DNA from: an uncultured Rikenellaceae bacterium
GTDB taxonomy: Bacteria; Bacteroidota; Bacteroidia; Bacteroidales; Rikenellaceae
NCBI GenBank assembly: GCA_947038405.1
Contig: CAMQVY010000006.1
Span: 1 to 64,000, forward strand
Direction of reading: 5' to 3'
DNA: 64,000 nt
Under the pieces are notes generated by a model. That model worked only from the letters and a program-made list of their open reading frames with translations. It was not told the origin of the DNA and made no database searches. The position numbers and the translations under genes were made by a program. This document shows positions 36,250-44,813 of this stretch, piece after piece (position 1 is the stretch's first letter; the number at the start of each line of letters is the position of its first letter).

Positions 36250-37029
36250 TTATTTCTCAGAATGCAAGATATTCTGTAAAGAACTCATCTTTGAATAATC
36301 CGTTAGATCAACCTTAATTGGCACTACCGATACATAATTATTATATAAAGCCCAATTATCCGTATCTTCTGCAAGAGGTTCTTCGTTAAAAAATTCACCT
36401 GTCAACCAGAAGTAGTCTTGACCACGAGGATCTTGACGACAAACAAATCTCTCTCTCCAAAATCCCTTACATTGACGGCAAACCTTAACACCTTTAATTG
36501 TCTCCAACTCACCCTTAGGGATATTAACATTCAGACACATCGGAAGATCCACATCACCACCTAGTACGCTAGTAATAATCTCACTACAATAGTGCTTAGA
36601 CGTTGTAAAATCTGCATTTTCATCATGATCCAACAACGAGAATCCGATTGTCGGACATCCATAAAAGCTACCTTCGATTGCTGCTCCCATAGTTCCAGAG
36701 TATAGAACATTGATCGCCGAGTTAGAGCCATGATTAATACCCGATATAACTAAATCAACCTTTTGATCTAGTAATACGTGGTCGAATGCCATTTTAACGC
36801 AATCAACAGGAGTTCCATTACAAGCATAAATTTCAACACCTTCACTCTTACTTACACACCTTAAACTCAGCGGACTAAACATTGTAATTGCGTGTGATTG
36901 CCCCGACTGCATAGTTTCAGGCGCAATAACAACAACTCTTCCAAACTCTTTAGCAACATCAATAACACTCTTGATTCCTAATGAATCAAATCCATCATCA
37001 TTAGTGATAAATATCAATCTATCTTTCAT
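36250..37029 (-). CDS. surE: 5'/3'-nucleotidase SurE
   Basis: A 259-residue metal-dependent nucleotidase hydrolysing nucleoside monophosphates. Visible are I-T-N-D-D-G-F-D-S at the N terminus (metal site), S-G-Q-S-H-A and V-I-S-G-I-N-H-G-S-N. Length is normal. Convergent with tsaB; promoter probably at 37072. Confidence 0.96.
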   Translation of the reverse strand: MKDRLIFITNDDGFDSLGIKSVIDVAKEFGRVVVIAPETMQSGQSHAITMFSPLSLRCVSKSEGVEIYACNGTPVDCVKMAFDHVLLDQKVDLVISGINHGSNSAINVLYSGTMGAAIEGSFYGCPTIGFSLLDHDENADFTTSKHYCSEIITSVLGGDVDLPMCLNVNIPKGELETIKGVKVCRQCKGFWRERFVCRQDPRGQDYFWLTGEFFNEEPLAEDTDNWALYNNYVSVVPIKVDLTDYSKMSSLQNILHSEK

Positions 37030-37071
37030 TATTTTTCTACTATATTAAACCTATTTGAGTAACTAACATCT

Positions 37072-37079
37072 CAAAGATA
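37072..37079 (-). promoter_or_regulatory. Probable -7 promoter element of surE
   Basis: TATCTTTG on the minus strand, 43 bp ahead of the ATG. No clear -33. Confidence 0.45.
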
Positions 37080-37155
37080 TATATATTTAATTAAACTTAT
37101 TACAGAAAATGAAGTTTTCCAATAAATATGGTGAAAGTAGAATACATTGAAGTAA

Positions 37156-37240
37156 ATACCATCTATAATTTCTCCATAAAACGATGATTTATGGAGTTAG
37201 ATTAATTGAATTATTTTGTTTTTATTAAAATAGATGGTAT
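37156..37240. repeat. Nested inverted repeat upstream of and overlapping the rplS promoter
   Basis: ATACCATCTAT (37156-37166) and ATAGATGGTAT (37230-37240) are perfect 11-bp inverted arms. Inside lies a 9-bp hairpin, CTCCATAAA / TTTATGGAG (37172-37196). The right arm shares its last three bases with the -7 element. Function unknown. Confidence 0.6.
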
Positions 37241-37245
37241 CTTTG
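37215..37245 (+). promoter_or_regulatory. rplS promoter
   Basis: TTTG (37215-37218), 19 bp, TATCTTTG (37238-37245): an exact match to the Bacteroidetes promoter, giving a leader of about 75 nt before rplS. Confidence 0.85.
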
Positions 37246-37253
37246 CCCCCTAA

Positions 37254-37301
37254 TTGAGGAATCTCTTGTGCGAATATTAAGAAGTCCGTAATATTCCTCA
37301 A
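37254..37301 (+). promoter_or_regulatory. Hairpin in the rplS 5' leader, candidate L19 autoregulatory site
   Basis: TTGAGGAAT (37254-37262) and ATTCCTCAA (37293-37301) pair perfectly and enclose 30 nt, which include AATATT elements. The structure lies wholly between the promoter and the rplS start. A protein-binding leader for L19 is an inference; such leaders exist for many ribosomal protein genes. Confidence 0.5.
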
Positions 37302-37325
37302 ATATAATTTAATAGATTTATTCCG

Positions 37326-37694
37326 ATGGATAATTTAATGAGAATCGCTCAAGAAGCTACTTGGGCAAAGAAAGAAGTTCCTGCTTTTAAAAGTGGTGAT
37401 ACTATTACAGTTAGTTACAAAATCGTAGAGGGAAACAAAGAACGTGTTCAAAGTTTCCGTGGTGTTGTAATTCAAATCAAAGGTACTGGTGTTACTAAAA
37501 TGTTTACTATTCGTAAGATGTCTAATGGTGTAGGTGTAGAGCGTATTTTCCCTCTTAACTCTCCTCTTATCGACACTATCGAGATTAACAAAGTAGGTGT
37601 TGTTAGACGTGCTAGAATCTATTACTTCCGTGAGCTTACAGGTAAAAAAGCTCGTATCAAGGAGAAACGTTACGTATCTACTAAGAAGAAGTAA
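37326..37694 (+). CDS. rplS: 50S ribosomal protein L19
   Basis: A 122-residue L19 of normal length, with F-K-S-G-D-T-I-T-V, the signature G-V-V-I-Q-I-K-G-T-G and R-K-M-S-N-G-V-G-V-E-R-I-F-P. It lies at the interface of the two subunits. It is transcribed alone, from the promoter at 37215 to the terminator at 37711; in many bacteria rplS instead follows rpsP-rimM-trmD. Confidence 0.98.
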   Translation: MDNLMRIAQEATWAKKEVPAFKSGDTITVSYKIVEGNKERVQSFRGVVIQIKGTGVTKMFTIRKMSNGVGVERIFPLNSPLIDTIEINKVGVVRRARIYYFRELTGKKARIKEKRYVSTKKK

Positions 37695-37710
37695 TTTATT
37701 ATACTGTTTT

Positions 37711-37746
37711 AAAAAAGGTGATCCTATATGGGATCACCTTTTTTTA
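37711..37746 (+). terminator. rplS terminator
   Basis: AAGGTGATCC / GGATCACCTT perfect stem, 5-nt loop, followed by a T-run. An A-run on the left could also serve the convergent yeiH-type gene. Confidence 0.92.
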
Positions 37747-37790
37747 TTCATCTAACTAGAGCTATAAGTTCATTTTACACCTTTGTCTTC

Positions 37791-39026
37791 TTATAACAAG
37801 AATCCAAATATCAGATAAGATACTATAAGAGTGACAATCACATTAAATAGCTGTGCAGACATAAATGCTTTTAATGGAGCTCTATTCTCTTGATTAAACA
37901 AGTCTTTAAAATTAGTCTCTAAACCGATACAAACAAATGCTATACTAAATAGAGTTGTACTAAATCCTTTTGTGATTTTACCTATTGCCTTTGCCTCCTC
38001 TATTGGGAAACATATACTAAAAATAAGAGATGCGGCAATGAATCCAACTACGAACTTAGGGAATCTCTCCCATATTGTAGCCAACGTAGGTCTTTCCGCA
38101 CCATTACTCCCCTTTAACGACCACATAAGTGAAATAGCGAAAGCAGCAATACCTAACAAAACATTTTGTGAAGATTTAACTATAATAGCAATTTGAGCAG
38201 CCTCTTCTCCAAGAAGAGTTCCAGATGCAGCGACAGCTCCAGTAGTATCTATTGTACCACCCATCCAAGCTCCACCTACTGCTTGAGACAGTCCCATAAG
38301 GTTTGAGAGCCAAGGCATTATATACATCATTGGAATTGCAGTAACAAGCACTAATGATATTACATAAGATAGCTTTTTATTATCACCTTTAATTGCTCCA
38401 CAAGTTGCAATTGCAGCACTTACACCACATATTGATACTGCACTAGCCAACATTGTTGACATCTCATCATCCACTTTAAATACCTTACGCGAGATCCAGA
38501 AAGCGAAGTACCACACAATTACAACTACGATTAAAGATTGAGCAAATCCAAACATTCCTGCTTTTAGCACCTCACTAAATATAATTGTAGAACCAAGGGC
38601 AATAATACCTATTTTGATATAAAACTCACTTTGGATTCCTCTTTTAAGCCAGTCAGGAACACCAAACAAGTTATTAATTGCTAATCCAAATATCACAGAA
38701 AAGAATACTGGTTCTAATCCATACTTTTTACATATAGGGATATTTGCAACTAATTGAGCAACCAATGCGACAATAAATATAACTAACATTGAAGCGACAA
38801 TACATTTAACTGAACGTTTCAGTGATATTGATGTAATGAATGTTAATCCCGTAAGGAAAAGGAACATATAAACCGCATTCATCACACTATCAACGGACGT
38901 TAAATGCTTTGGCATTATTGGCATTGCCTGAGGGAATAAACTTGCAAGTAGCAATATTGCTAAACCAGCAAAAACTATTACCCAATCTTCGCTTCTAAGT
39001 TGCTTTATAAAACTATTTTTTGTCAT
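37791..39026 (-). CDS. YeiH/UPF0324 family permease
   Basis: A 411-residue inner-membrane protein with about eleven membrane segments. It shows the family pattern G-L-A-I-N-N-L-F-G (first half), C-G-V-S-A-A-I-A-T-C-G-A, and G-G-A-W-M-G-G-T-I-D-T-T-G-A-V. Relatives are annotated as putative sulfate exporters; evidence for the substrate is thin, so I leave it open. Transcribed alone. Confidence 0.88.
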   Translation of the reverse strand: MTKNSFIKQLRSEDWVIVFAGLAILLLASLFPQAMPIMPKHLTSVDSVMNAVYMFLFLTGLTFITSISLKRSVKCIVASMLVIFIVALVAQLVANIPICKKYGLEPVFFSVIFGLAINNLFGVPDWLKRGIQSEFYIKIGIIALGSTIIFSEVLKAGMFGFAQSLIVVVIVWYFAFWISRKVFKVDDEMSTMLASAVSICGVSAAIATCGAIKGDNKKLSYVISLVLVTAIPMMYIMPWLSNLMGLSQAVGGAWMGGTIDTTGAVAASGTLLGEEAAQIAIIVKSSQNVLLGIAAFAISLMWSLKGSNGAERPTLATIWERFPKFVVGFIAASLIFSICFPIEEAKAIGKITKGFSTTLFSIAFVCIGLETNFKDLFNQENRAPLKAFMSAQLFNVIVTLIVSYLIFGFLL

Positions 39027-39053
39027 TTGTACATTATATTATTTAATAATCTA

Positions 39054-39061
39054 CAAAAATA
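39054..39061 (-). promoter_or_regulatory. Possible -7 promoter element of the YeiH-type gene
   Basis: TATTTTTG on the minus strand, 28 bp ahead of the ATG. No clear -33. Confidence 0.35.
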
Positions 39062-39118
39062 ACATTTACAAAGCAATTTTAAATACTACTTTATACTTAT
39101 GTTTATTAAAATATGTGG

Positions 39119-40966
39119 CTAATCTAACTCAAGATTCAAGACTTTACGAAGATGCGTAATATTTGGATTCTTATCTGTCAAGAACTTTAATCGATCTTCA
39201 ACTTTTATAGGTGCACGCTTAGACGGATCCTCTTCTTTAATATTAACAACTAAATCGATACTACCTTTAACTCCAGTCGAGTTTTTCAAAATAGTTAATA
39301 TCTCTATTTTACTTCTCACAATATCTTCATACATAGTAGTATGAGGAACATTAATCGTAACGACATTATCAACAACACTCATTTCAGAGAAGACCATTGT
39401 AAGACTCGGTCTCTCCACATTCAGGTTTTTCAAAAATCGCTCTCTGAACGTAGTTATTTTCTGCTGAGTATCTGTATCTACACCTGGTACAACTGCATCG
39501 AGCACAGCCTCCCCATCCTCAACAGTTCCATTTATATTCAATATATCAGCAATAGAGTGCCCTGAAATTGATTGAGAAAAAGGCTTAATAGCTGGCGCAA
39601 CTTCAAATGGTTCTTTTTCAATAACTATCGGTTGAACTTTAGGAGTGACTTTAGGTTCAATCTTAGACTTAATCTCAGGCTTAACACCTATTACTTCGTT
39701 ATTGTCCTGCACTTTCTCAACTACAGCAATAACATCTTCACTCTTTGACTCCACCTTTGGTGCGACTTTCTCCTTAGGAGCAGCAGCCACTCTCTTAGTT
39801 ACCTTAACATTAGCACTTTCACTCTGTAACTCAGGTAATTTTAGAGACTCTATCGAGATATCTTCATTAGTTTTTTTTTTACCTAATCCACATAATTTCA
39901 TTAACCCTAATTCAATATTAAGTCGCTGATTTGTAGCTGTTTTAAGCGTACCATCGATTGTCGTCAATAAAGAAATAGCACCAAAAAGAGAGCTAACATC
40001 ACATTTCTCACCCTGTGCACTATATTTCTGCATTAATGTCCCTGTAACTTCAAGAAGTTTTATTGTCTGTGGGGTTTTACACATCAACATATCTCTAAAG
40101 TGGTTTCCGAGTCCAGATATAAATAATCGCCCAGAGAATCCACCTCTCAACACCTCATCAAACAATATCAAAGTCTTTTGATAATCACCCTCTAATATTG
40201 CATTTGTTATATCAAAATATGTATCATAATCGAGGATATTAAGCGTTTTAGCCACCTCTTTAAGTGTTAGAGTCGTTCCACAGAATGATACTGCCTTATC
40301 AAACATAGATAGGGCATCTCTCATTCCACCATCAGCTTTTTGAGATATGAGGTGTAGCGACTCATCATCAACAGTTATACCCTCTTCACGAGCAATATAT
40401 TTAAGATAAAACACACCATCTTCGACTCTAATTCTATTGAAGTCAAAGATTTGGCATCTCGATAATATAGTTGGTAATATTTTATGTTTTTCAGTCGTCG
40501 CCAATATAAATATAGCGTGCATCGGCGGCTCTTCAAGTGTTTTAAGAAACGCATTGAATGCTGAAGTAGACAACATATGGACCTCATCAATAATATATAC
40601 GCTATATTTACCAATCTGCGGTGGGATTCTCACCTGTTCGGTTAACGATCGAATATCATCCACTGAGTTATTTGAAGCAGCATCAAGTTCGTGTATATTA
40701 AAGCTACGCCCCTCATCAAAAGCGAGACAAGACTCACACACACCACAAGCCTCACTCTCAATAGGAGAGAGACAATTTATCGTTTTTGCAAATATCCTCG
40801 CACACGTAGTTTTACCTACCCCTCTTGGACCACAAAATAGATAAGCATGTGCTAATTGGTCTCGATTAATCGCATTTTTTAGTGTTGATGTTATATGCGA
40901 CTGCCCGATGACAGTTTGAAAGGTTGTTGGACGATATTTCCTTGCTGATACTACAAAATTATTCAT
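39119..40966 (-). CDS. dnaX: DNA polymerase III subunits tau and (predicted) gamma
   Basis: A 615-residue clamp-loader ATPase. Visible are Walker A G-P-R-G-V-G-K-T (46-53), zinc cysteines C65/C74/C77/C80, Walker B I-I-D-E-V-H-M-L, sensor 1 A-T-T-E-K and domain III up to about residue 360. The tau-specific part follows: a Lys/Val/Pro/Glu-rich linker (about 370-465) and a conserved C-terminal domain that should contact polymerase. Codons 363-366 (G-K-K-K-T) contain ten consecutive A residues at the exact core/linker border; a one-base slip ends the protein at about 366 residues. Confidence 0.96.
   Translation of the reverse strand: MNNFVVSARKYRPTTFQTVIGQSHITSTLKNAINRDQLAHAYLFCGPRGVGKTTCARIFAKTINCLSPIESEACGVCESCLAFDEGRSFNIHELDAASNNSVDDIRSLTEQVRIPPQIGKYSVYIIDEVHMLSTSAFNAFLKTLEEPPMHAIFILATTEKHKILPTILSRCQIFDFNRIRVEDGVFYLKYIAREEGITVDDESLHLISQKADGGMRDALSMFDKAVSFCGTTLTLKEVAKTLNILDYDTYFDITNAILEGDYQKTLILFDEVLRGGFSGRLFISGLGNHFRDMLMCKTPQTIKLLEVTGTLMQKYSAQGEKCDVSSLFGAISLLTTIDGTLKTATNQRLNIELGLMKLCGLGKKKTNEDISIESLKLPELQSESANVKVTKRVAAAPKEKVAPKVESKSEDVIAVVEKVQDNNEVIGVKPEIKSKIEPKVTPKVQPIVIEKEPFEVAPAIKPFSQSISGHSIADILNINGTVEDGEAVLDAVVPGVDTDTQQKITTFRERFLKNLNVERPSLTMVFSEMSVVDNVVTINVPHTTMYEDIVRSKIEILTILKNSTGVKGSIDLVVNIKEEDPSKRAPIKVEDRLKFLTDKNPNITHLRKVLNLELD
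39871..39880 (-). promoter_or_regulatory. A10 slippage tract in dnaX
   Basis: The coding strand reads GGT AAAAAAAAAA CT AAT. With one extra A, or a -1 ribosomal shift, it reads AAC TAA: an immediate stop. With one A fewer it reads CTA ATG AAG ATA TCT CGA TAG: a stop seven codons on. Either slip yields a protein ending just after the ATPase core, like gamma in E. coli and Thermus. Confidence 0.75.
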
Positions 40967-40994
40967 TCTTAATGCTCTCTATAAATGTACTCTA

Positions 40995-41002
40995 CAAAGG
41001 TA
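40995..41002 (-). promoter_or_regulatory. Probable -7 promoter element of dnaX
   Basis: TACCTTTG on the minus strand, 29 bp ahead of the ATG. The -33 position reads ACTG (41022-41025), a weak match. Confidence 0.5.
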
Positions 41003-41072
41003 TAATTTTTTTGAAACCATACAGTATATTGCGAAGACAAAATAATATAATTATATTTATTGGTATAGTTAA

Positions 41073-41133
41073 GAGGTATAATACATATGTAGAGTGATTA
41101 GTTTACACTCATCACTCTACATTATTACACCTC
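41073..41133. repeat. Long imperfect palindrome downstream of the hexosaminidase gene
   Basis: Arms GAGGTATAATA...TGTAGAGTGAT and ATCACTCTACA...TATTACACCTC form a stem of about 24 bp with a few mismatches around a 12-nt loop. It lies between the GH20 stop and dnaX. There is no T-run directly after it on either strand, so it may be an end-of-transcript stabiliser or a mobile-element relic. It is unrelated in sequence to the 36-bp element. Confidence 0.6.
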
Positions 41134-41151
41134 AGGGTATCTCTTAATCTT

Positions 41152-43161
41152 TTATCTGCTCTTGTTTGGAGAGTAAATAAGTCCATCGACTTCAGACTCT
41201 CCATCTAAAGTTACAAATACCGTAGTAAACATCCACTTCACCAATCTAACTTGTGGAGTGCTAAACTTACCAACAGGTAGCTTCAAAAAGACTTTATTCC
41301 ATCCCTTTTTCAAATCAACTGCAATTGGGTCACGCACAACACAGTTTTCATTTTCTAATGCAATTTCATTACTTCGTTGCGTATGCTTTGCACTCCAAGT
41401 TGGAGGAAGGATTTCTTGATCGTTCAACCATATCTTACTACCTTTATAGTCCCAAGTTCCAGCAAGAGGGGGTAGATCCATTTCAGAACGTCCATAATTT
41501 TGGAACTCTATCCACATGCCAACTTTTTGTGCTTTTGGAGAGTAGACCCAAGTATAAGCATAAGCCGTATGATTCTCTTTAGGCTCTTTAAATAGAGCAG
41601 GTACAAGACCACCCCAAACATGTCTTAAATATATACCGGCACCAGTAACTGGAGTTGTCCCGTACTCTTTACCTTCATAATTATAACTCTTATCTAAATT
41701 ACTTTCAGGAGGAAATACTTTAGATAAATCACCTCCATTTGGGAAAGCATCAGTGACACTCCAATTTACATTTGTTTGTTTCACATAAGAGAATGGATAC
41801 CCTTTAAATGAGTTAATCTTATGCCACAACATTCTTCGTTCAAAGTCTGCAAACTCTTTAAATTCTACACTATTTTTGTCAGATAGTATCACCCCTTTTT
41901 TATCAAAGTATTCAGATCCACCACCTCGCCATGCACGTTCTGCAATAGCCAACATATTCGGATAAAAATTATTCTGTCTAACATTATCAGTCTCGTCTAA
42001 TATAACACGGTCATTCCAAATTGCCATAATCACACCAGCCAAATCTTCGCTACCGCACTCAGAGTTATATATACGGCTGTTATAAAGAGCAATAATATCA
42101 CCAAAAGTATCAAAGTGGTTTAGGTAGTGAAATTTTGAATCTATTGCAGCAATACCCTTTTGAGCCTTACCTCTATAACTCCACATATGAGTCATATCAA
42201 TCTCACCTGGCTTATAATGCCATCCTGGATTCCAAGATATTACTTTTTTACCATGAGCACGTATATGTTCAACCATCTCTGATACAAAAGTTGGATTTGT
42301 AAACCTTACCTCATCAGTACCAATATGAATGTACGGGACATCAAGATTCTCACAAATCTCATCCATCAATAGCTTTAATATTACCATCCCCTCTTTGCTC
42401 TGCATATCATGTCTAAAAGCTCTAATAAATGCTGCGCTATGCCCAGGCATATCGAGTTCAGGTATCAATGTTACGTGATGTGCTTTACAGAATTCAACCA
42501 ACTCCTTAGCCTCTTCAACAGTGTAGTACTCTCCTTTAAAACGAGTCATATTTACACTATCAGTCAACATTGGGAATAGCTTACTCTCTAATCTCCACGC
42601 TTGATTTTCTGTCAGATGCCAATGAAATACATTTATTTTATAACGAGATAAAGCGGCAACCTCTCTTTTTAGTTCATCTAAAGATATGAAACTTCGTCCT
42701 ACATCTTGCATGAATCCACGAACACGAAATGCTGGCCAATCTATAATTTCACAAGATTTAATAACTTTTCTTTTCCCTTTATCTTCAACTAGCTGAGTCA
42801 ATGTTTGCAGTGCCCAATAAACCCCACGCTCTGTCTCAGCTTCAATCAGGATCTCACTAGATTTAACGATCAGACGATATGCCTCATCTCTATTTAAAGG
42901 TACATTTCCTAACTCAGAAACTATATTAACAGTAATTTTAGAGTTTGCATTACCATCAACTACTCCACCATTTTGCTGGATAAACATCGTCCAATCTCCC
43001 TCTAATACAGAAGTATGCAAATCTACTTTACCAAAAGAAAATTGTCCTTTAGTCGATGTATACTCCTGGGGTAGTGGTAACAAATTAAGCTCCTTTGCTG
43101 TAACTACCTGACTTCCAAAGAGTAAATTTAATACAAATATAAATAATAACTGTTTTTTCAT
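41152..43161 (-). CDS. Secreted GH20 beta-N-acetylhexosaminidase
   Basis: A 669-residue exported enzyme (signal peptide about 1-22). A GH20b N-terminal domain (about 25-140) is followed by the (beta-alpha)8 catalytic domain: R-G-F-M-Q-D-V-G-R, F-H-W-H-L-T-E-N-Q-A-W-R, the catalytic pair in I-G-T-D-E-V, and W-N-P-G-W. The last 200 residues look like a beta-rich accessory domain (W-S-P-K-A-Q-like, then G-W-N-K-V-F-L-K-L-P). It releases terminal GlcNAc/GalNAc from glycans, in the periplasm or outside. No SusC/SusD pair is nearby; transcribed alone. Confidence 0.92.
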   Translation of the reverse strand: MKKQLLFIFVLNLLFGSQVVTAKELNLLPLPQEYTSTKGQFSFGKVDLHTSVLEGDWTMFIQQNGGVVDGNANSKITVNIVSELGNVPLNRDEAYRLIVKSSEILIEAETERGVYWALQTLTQLVEDKGKRKVIKSCEIIDWPAFRVRGFMQDVGRSFISLDELKREVAALSRYKINVFHWHLTENQAWRLESKLFPMLTDSVNMTRFKGEYYTVEEAKELVEFCKAHHVTLIPELDMPGHSAAFIRAFRHDMQSKEGMVILKLLMDEICENLDVPYIHIGTDEVRFTNPTFVSEMVEHIRAHGKKVISWNPGWHYKPGEIDMTHMWSYRGKAQKGIAAIDSKFHYLNHFDTFGDIIALYNSRIYNSECGSEDLAGVIMAIWNDRVILDETDNVRQNNFYPNMLAIAERAWRGGGSEYFDKKGVILSDKNSVEFKEFADFERRMLWHKINSFKGYPFSYVKQTNVNWSVTDAFPNGGDLSKVFPPESNLDKSYNYEGKEYGTTPVTGAGIYLRHVWGGLVPALFKEPKENHTAYAYTWVYSPKAQKVGMWIEFQNYGRSEMDLPPLAGTWDYKGSKIWLNDQEILPPTWSAKHTQRSNEIALENENCVVRDPIAVDLKKGWNKVFLKLPVGKFSTPQVRLVKWMFTTVFVTLDGESEVDGLIYSPNKSR

Positions 43162-43255
43162 AATATTTAATAAAATTATACTTAATGATTTAAAATTGAG
43201 TTTATCAAACCATACTACAAATAGCCGTTTGCAATAAACTTTTAATTATTTTAAT

Positions 43256-44563
43256 TTAATCACGTCTAAATATTTTAGCTCCAATACTATTTAGGCGTCC
43301 ATCAATATTTTTATAACCTCGATCAATCTGCTCTACATTTTGAATTATACTCTTTCCATCAGCCGATAGAGCTGCAATCAAAAGTGCAACCCCAGCACGA
43401 ATATCTGGAGAAGACATATTCGTTGCTCTAAGATTCATCTGATGGTTATGCCCAATCACTGTGGCACGATGAGGATCACAAAGAATTACTTGCGCTCCCA
43501 TGCTTATCAAGTTGTCAACAAAAAACAGTCGACTTTCAAACATTTTCTGGTGGATCAACACAGCACCTTTAGCTTGCGTAGCCACAACAAGGAAAATAGA
43601 TAATAAATCGGGAGTCAATCCAGGCCATGGAGCATCGGCAATCGTCATTATTGAACCATCAATAAAGTTTTCGATTTGATAACTCTCCTGACGAGGAATA
43701 AATAGATCATCACCTCTACGCTCCATCTCAATTCCCATACGAGCAAATTGAGCAGGTATAATACCTAGATTATCAAACGAAACATTTTTAATTGTAATCT
43801 GAGATTTAGTCATAGCAGCGAGTCCTATAAAACTACCAATCTCAATCATATCAGGCAACATAGTATGTTCTGTACCTCCAAGTTCATCAACTCCTTCAAT
43901 AACTAATAGATTTGAAGAAATTCCAGATATACGAGCCCCCATGCGATTCAACATCTTACACAGCTGCTGAAGATATGGTTCACAAGCTGCATTATATATT
44001 GTGGTCGTCCCCTTAGCAAGAACAGCCGCCATCACTATATTTGCAGTACCCGTAACCGAAGCCTCATCTAATAGCATATAAGCTCCCTTTAATCTATCCG
44101 CTTTTACCGAGAAGCAGCTCTCCGCAGAGTCAAAATTAAATTTAGCACCAAGTTTCTCAAATCCTATAAAGTGAGTATCTAACCTTCTTCGCCCAATCTT
44201 ATCACCCCCTGGTTTTGGCATATATCCAACACCAAATCGAGTTAACATAGGTCCGATTAACATAACAGAGCCTCTAAGACGCATCGCTCTTTTTATATAG
44301 TCCTCAGTTTTAAGATAATCAATATTAATATCTTTTGCACAAAAGGCATATGATTCAGGTTTTAGCTTCTCTACAACAACTCCCATCGCCTGTAAAAGCT
44401 CTATGAGTTGTAAGATATCAACAATTTCTGGAACGTTGTTAACAACCACCCTTTGCGGTGTTAATAACACAGCACACAAAATCTGTAATGCCTCATTCTT
44501 AGCTCCTTGCGGAGTAAGTTCACCCTCTAAGGAGTTTCCTCCATATATTTCAAATACTGCCAT
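43256..44563 (-). CDS. murA: UDP-N-acetylglucosamine 1-carboxyvinyltransferase
   Basis: A 435-residue enzyme for the first committed step of peptidoglycan synthesis, adding enolpyruvate to UDP-GlcNAc. Visible are G-A-K-N-E-A (PEP/UDP site), R-L-R-G-S, and the active-site loop K-P-G-G-D121-K-I-G-R-R-R-L-D-T-H. E. coli has Cys115 at the position of D121; Asp there is active but is not alkylated by fosfomycin. Length is slightly above the usual 419. Possible -7 element at 44601. Confidence 0.96.
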   Translation of the reverse strand: MAVFEIYGGNSLEGELTPQGAKNEALQILCAVLLTPQRVVVNNVPEIVDILQLIELLQAMGVVVEKLKPESYAFCAKDINIDYLKTEDYIKRAMRLRGSVMLIGPMLTRFGVGYMPKPGGDKIGRRRLDTHFIGFEKLGAKFNFDSAESCFSVKADRLKGAYMLLDEASVTGTANIVMAAVLAKGTTTIYNAACEPYLQQLCKMLNRMGARISGISSNLLVIEGVDELGGTEHTMLPDMIEIGSFIGLAAMTKSQITIKNVSFDNLGIIPAQFARMGIEMERRGDDLFIPRQESYQIENFIDGSIMTIADAPWPGLTPDLLSIFLVVATQAKGAVLIHQKMFESRLFFVDNLISMGAQVILCDPHRATVIGHNHQMNLRATNMSSPDIRAGVALLIAALSADGKSIIQNVEQIDRGYKNIDGRLNSIGAKIFRRD

Positions 44564-44600
44564 AATTTTATTATATTTACTTAAATTAAGGTATTACTGA

Positions 44601-44608
44601 CAAAGTTA
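44601..44608 (-). promoter_or_regulatory. Possible -7 promoter element of murA
   Basis: TAACTTTG on the minus strand, 38 bp ahead of the ATG. No clear -33. Confidence 0.4.
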
Positions 44609-44652
44609 TTAACACTCTTATTAACAATTAATAATCTTCAATTACATACTTT

Positions 44653-44690
44653 CAAATTTAATGAACAAAGTAAGTTATTCATTAAATTTG
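44653..44690. repeat. AT-rich hairpin between murA and corA
   Basis: CAAATTTAATGAA and TTCATTAAATTTG pair perfectly (13 bp) around a 12-nt loop, downstream of corA and upstream of murA. It could be an end-of-transcript hairpin; no T-run follows. Confidence 0.45.
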
Positions 44691-44813
44691 ATAACTAAAT
44701 CCATCTATACAAATTTAAAAAAAGTTATATAAAAAAAGAATATTTGAAGTGTTATATTTTAAGAATTTATCTTGTCAAAATAGGTTAAAATAAACTAATA
44801 GTAATATTATCCA

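Noticed and set aside
37791-39026. Naming the YeiH-type permease a sulfate exporter
   Set aside because: The substrate is not supported by any residue or neighbour here; only the family call is safe.
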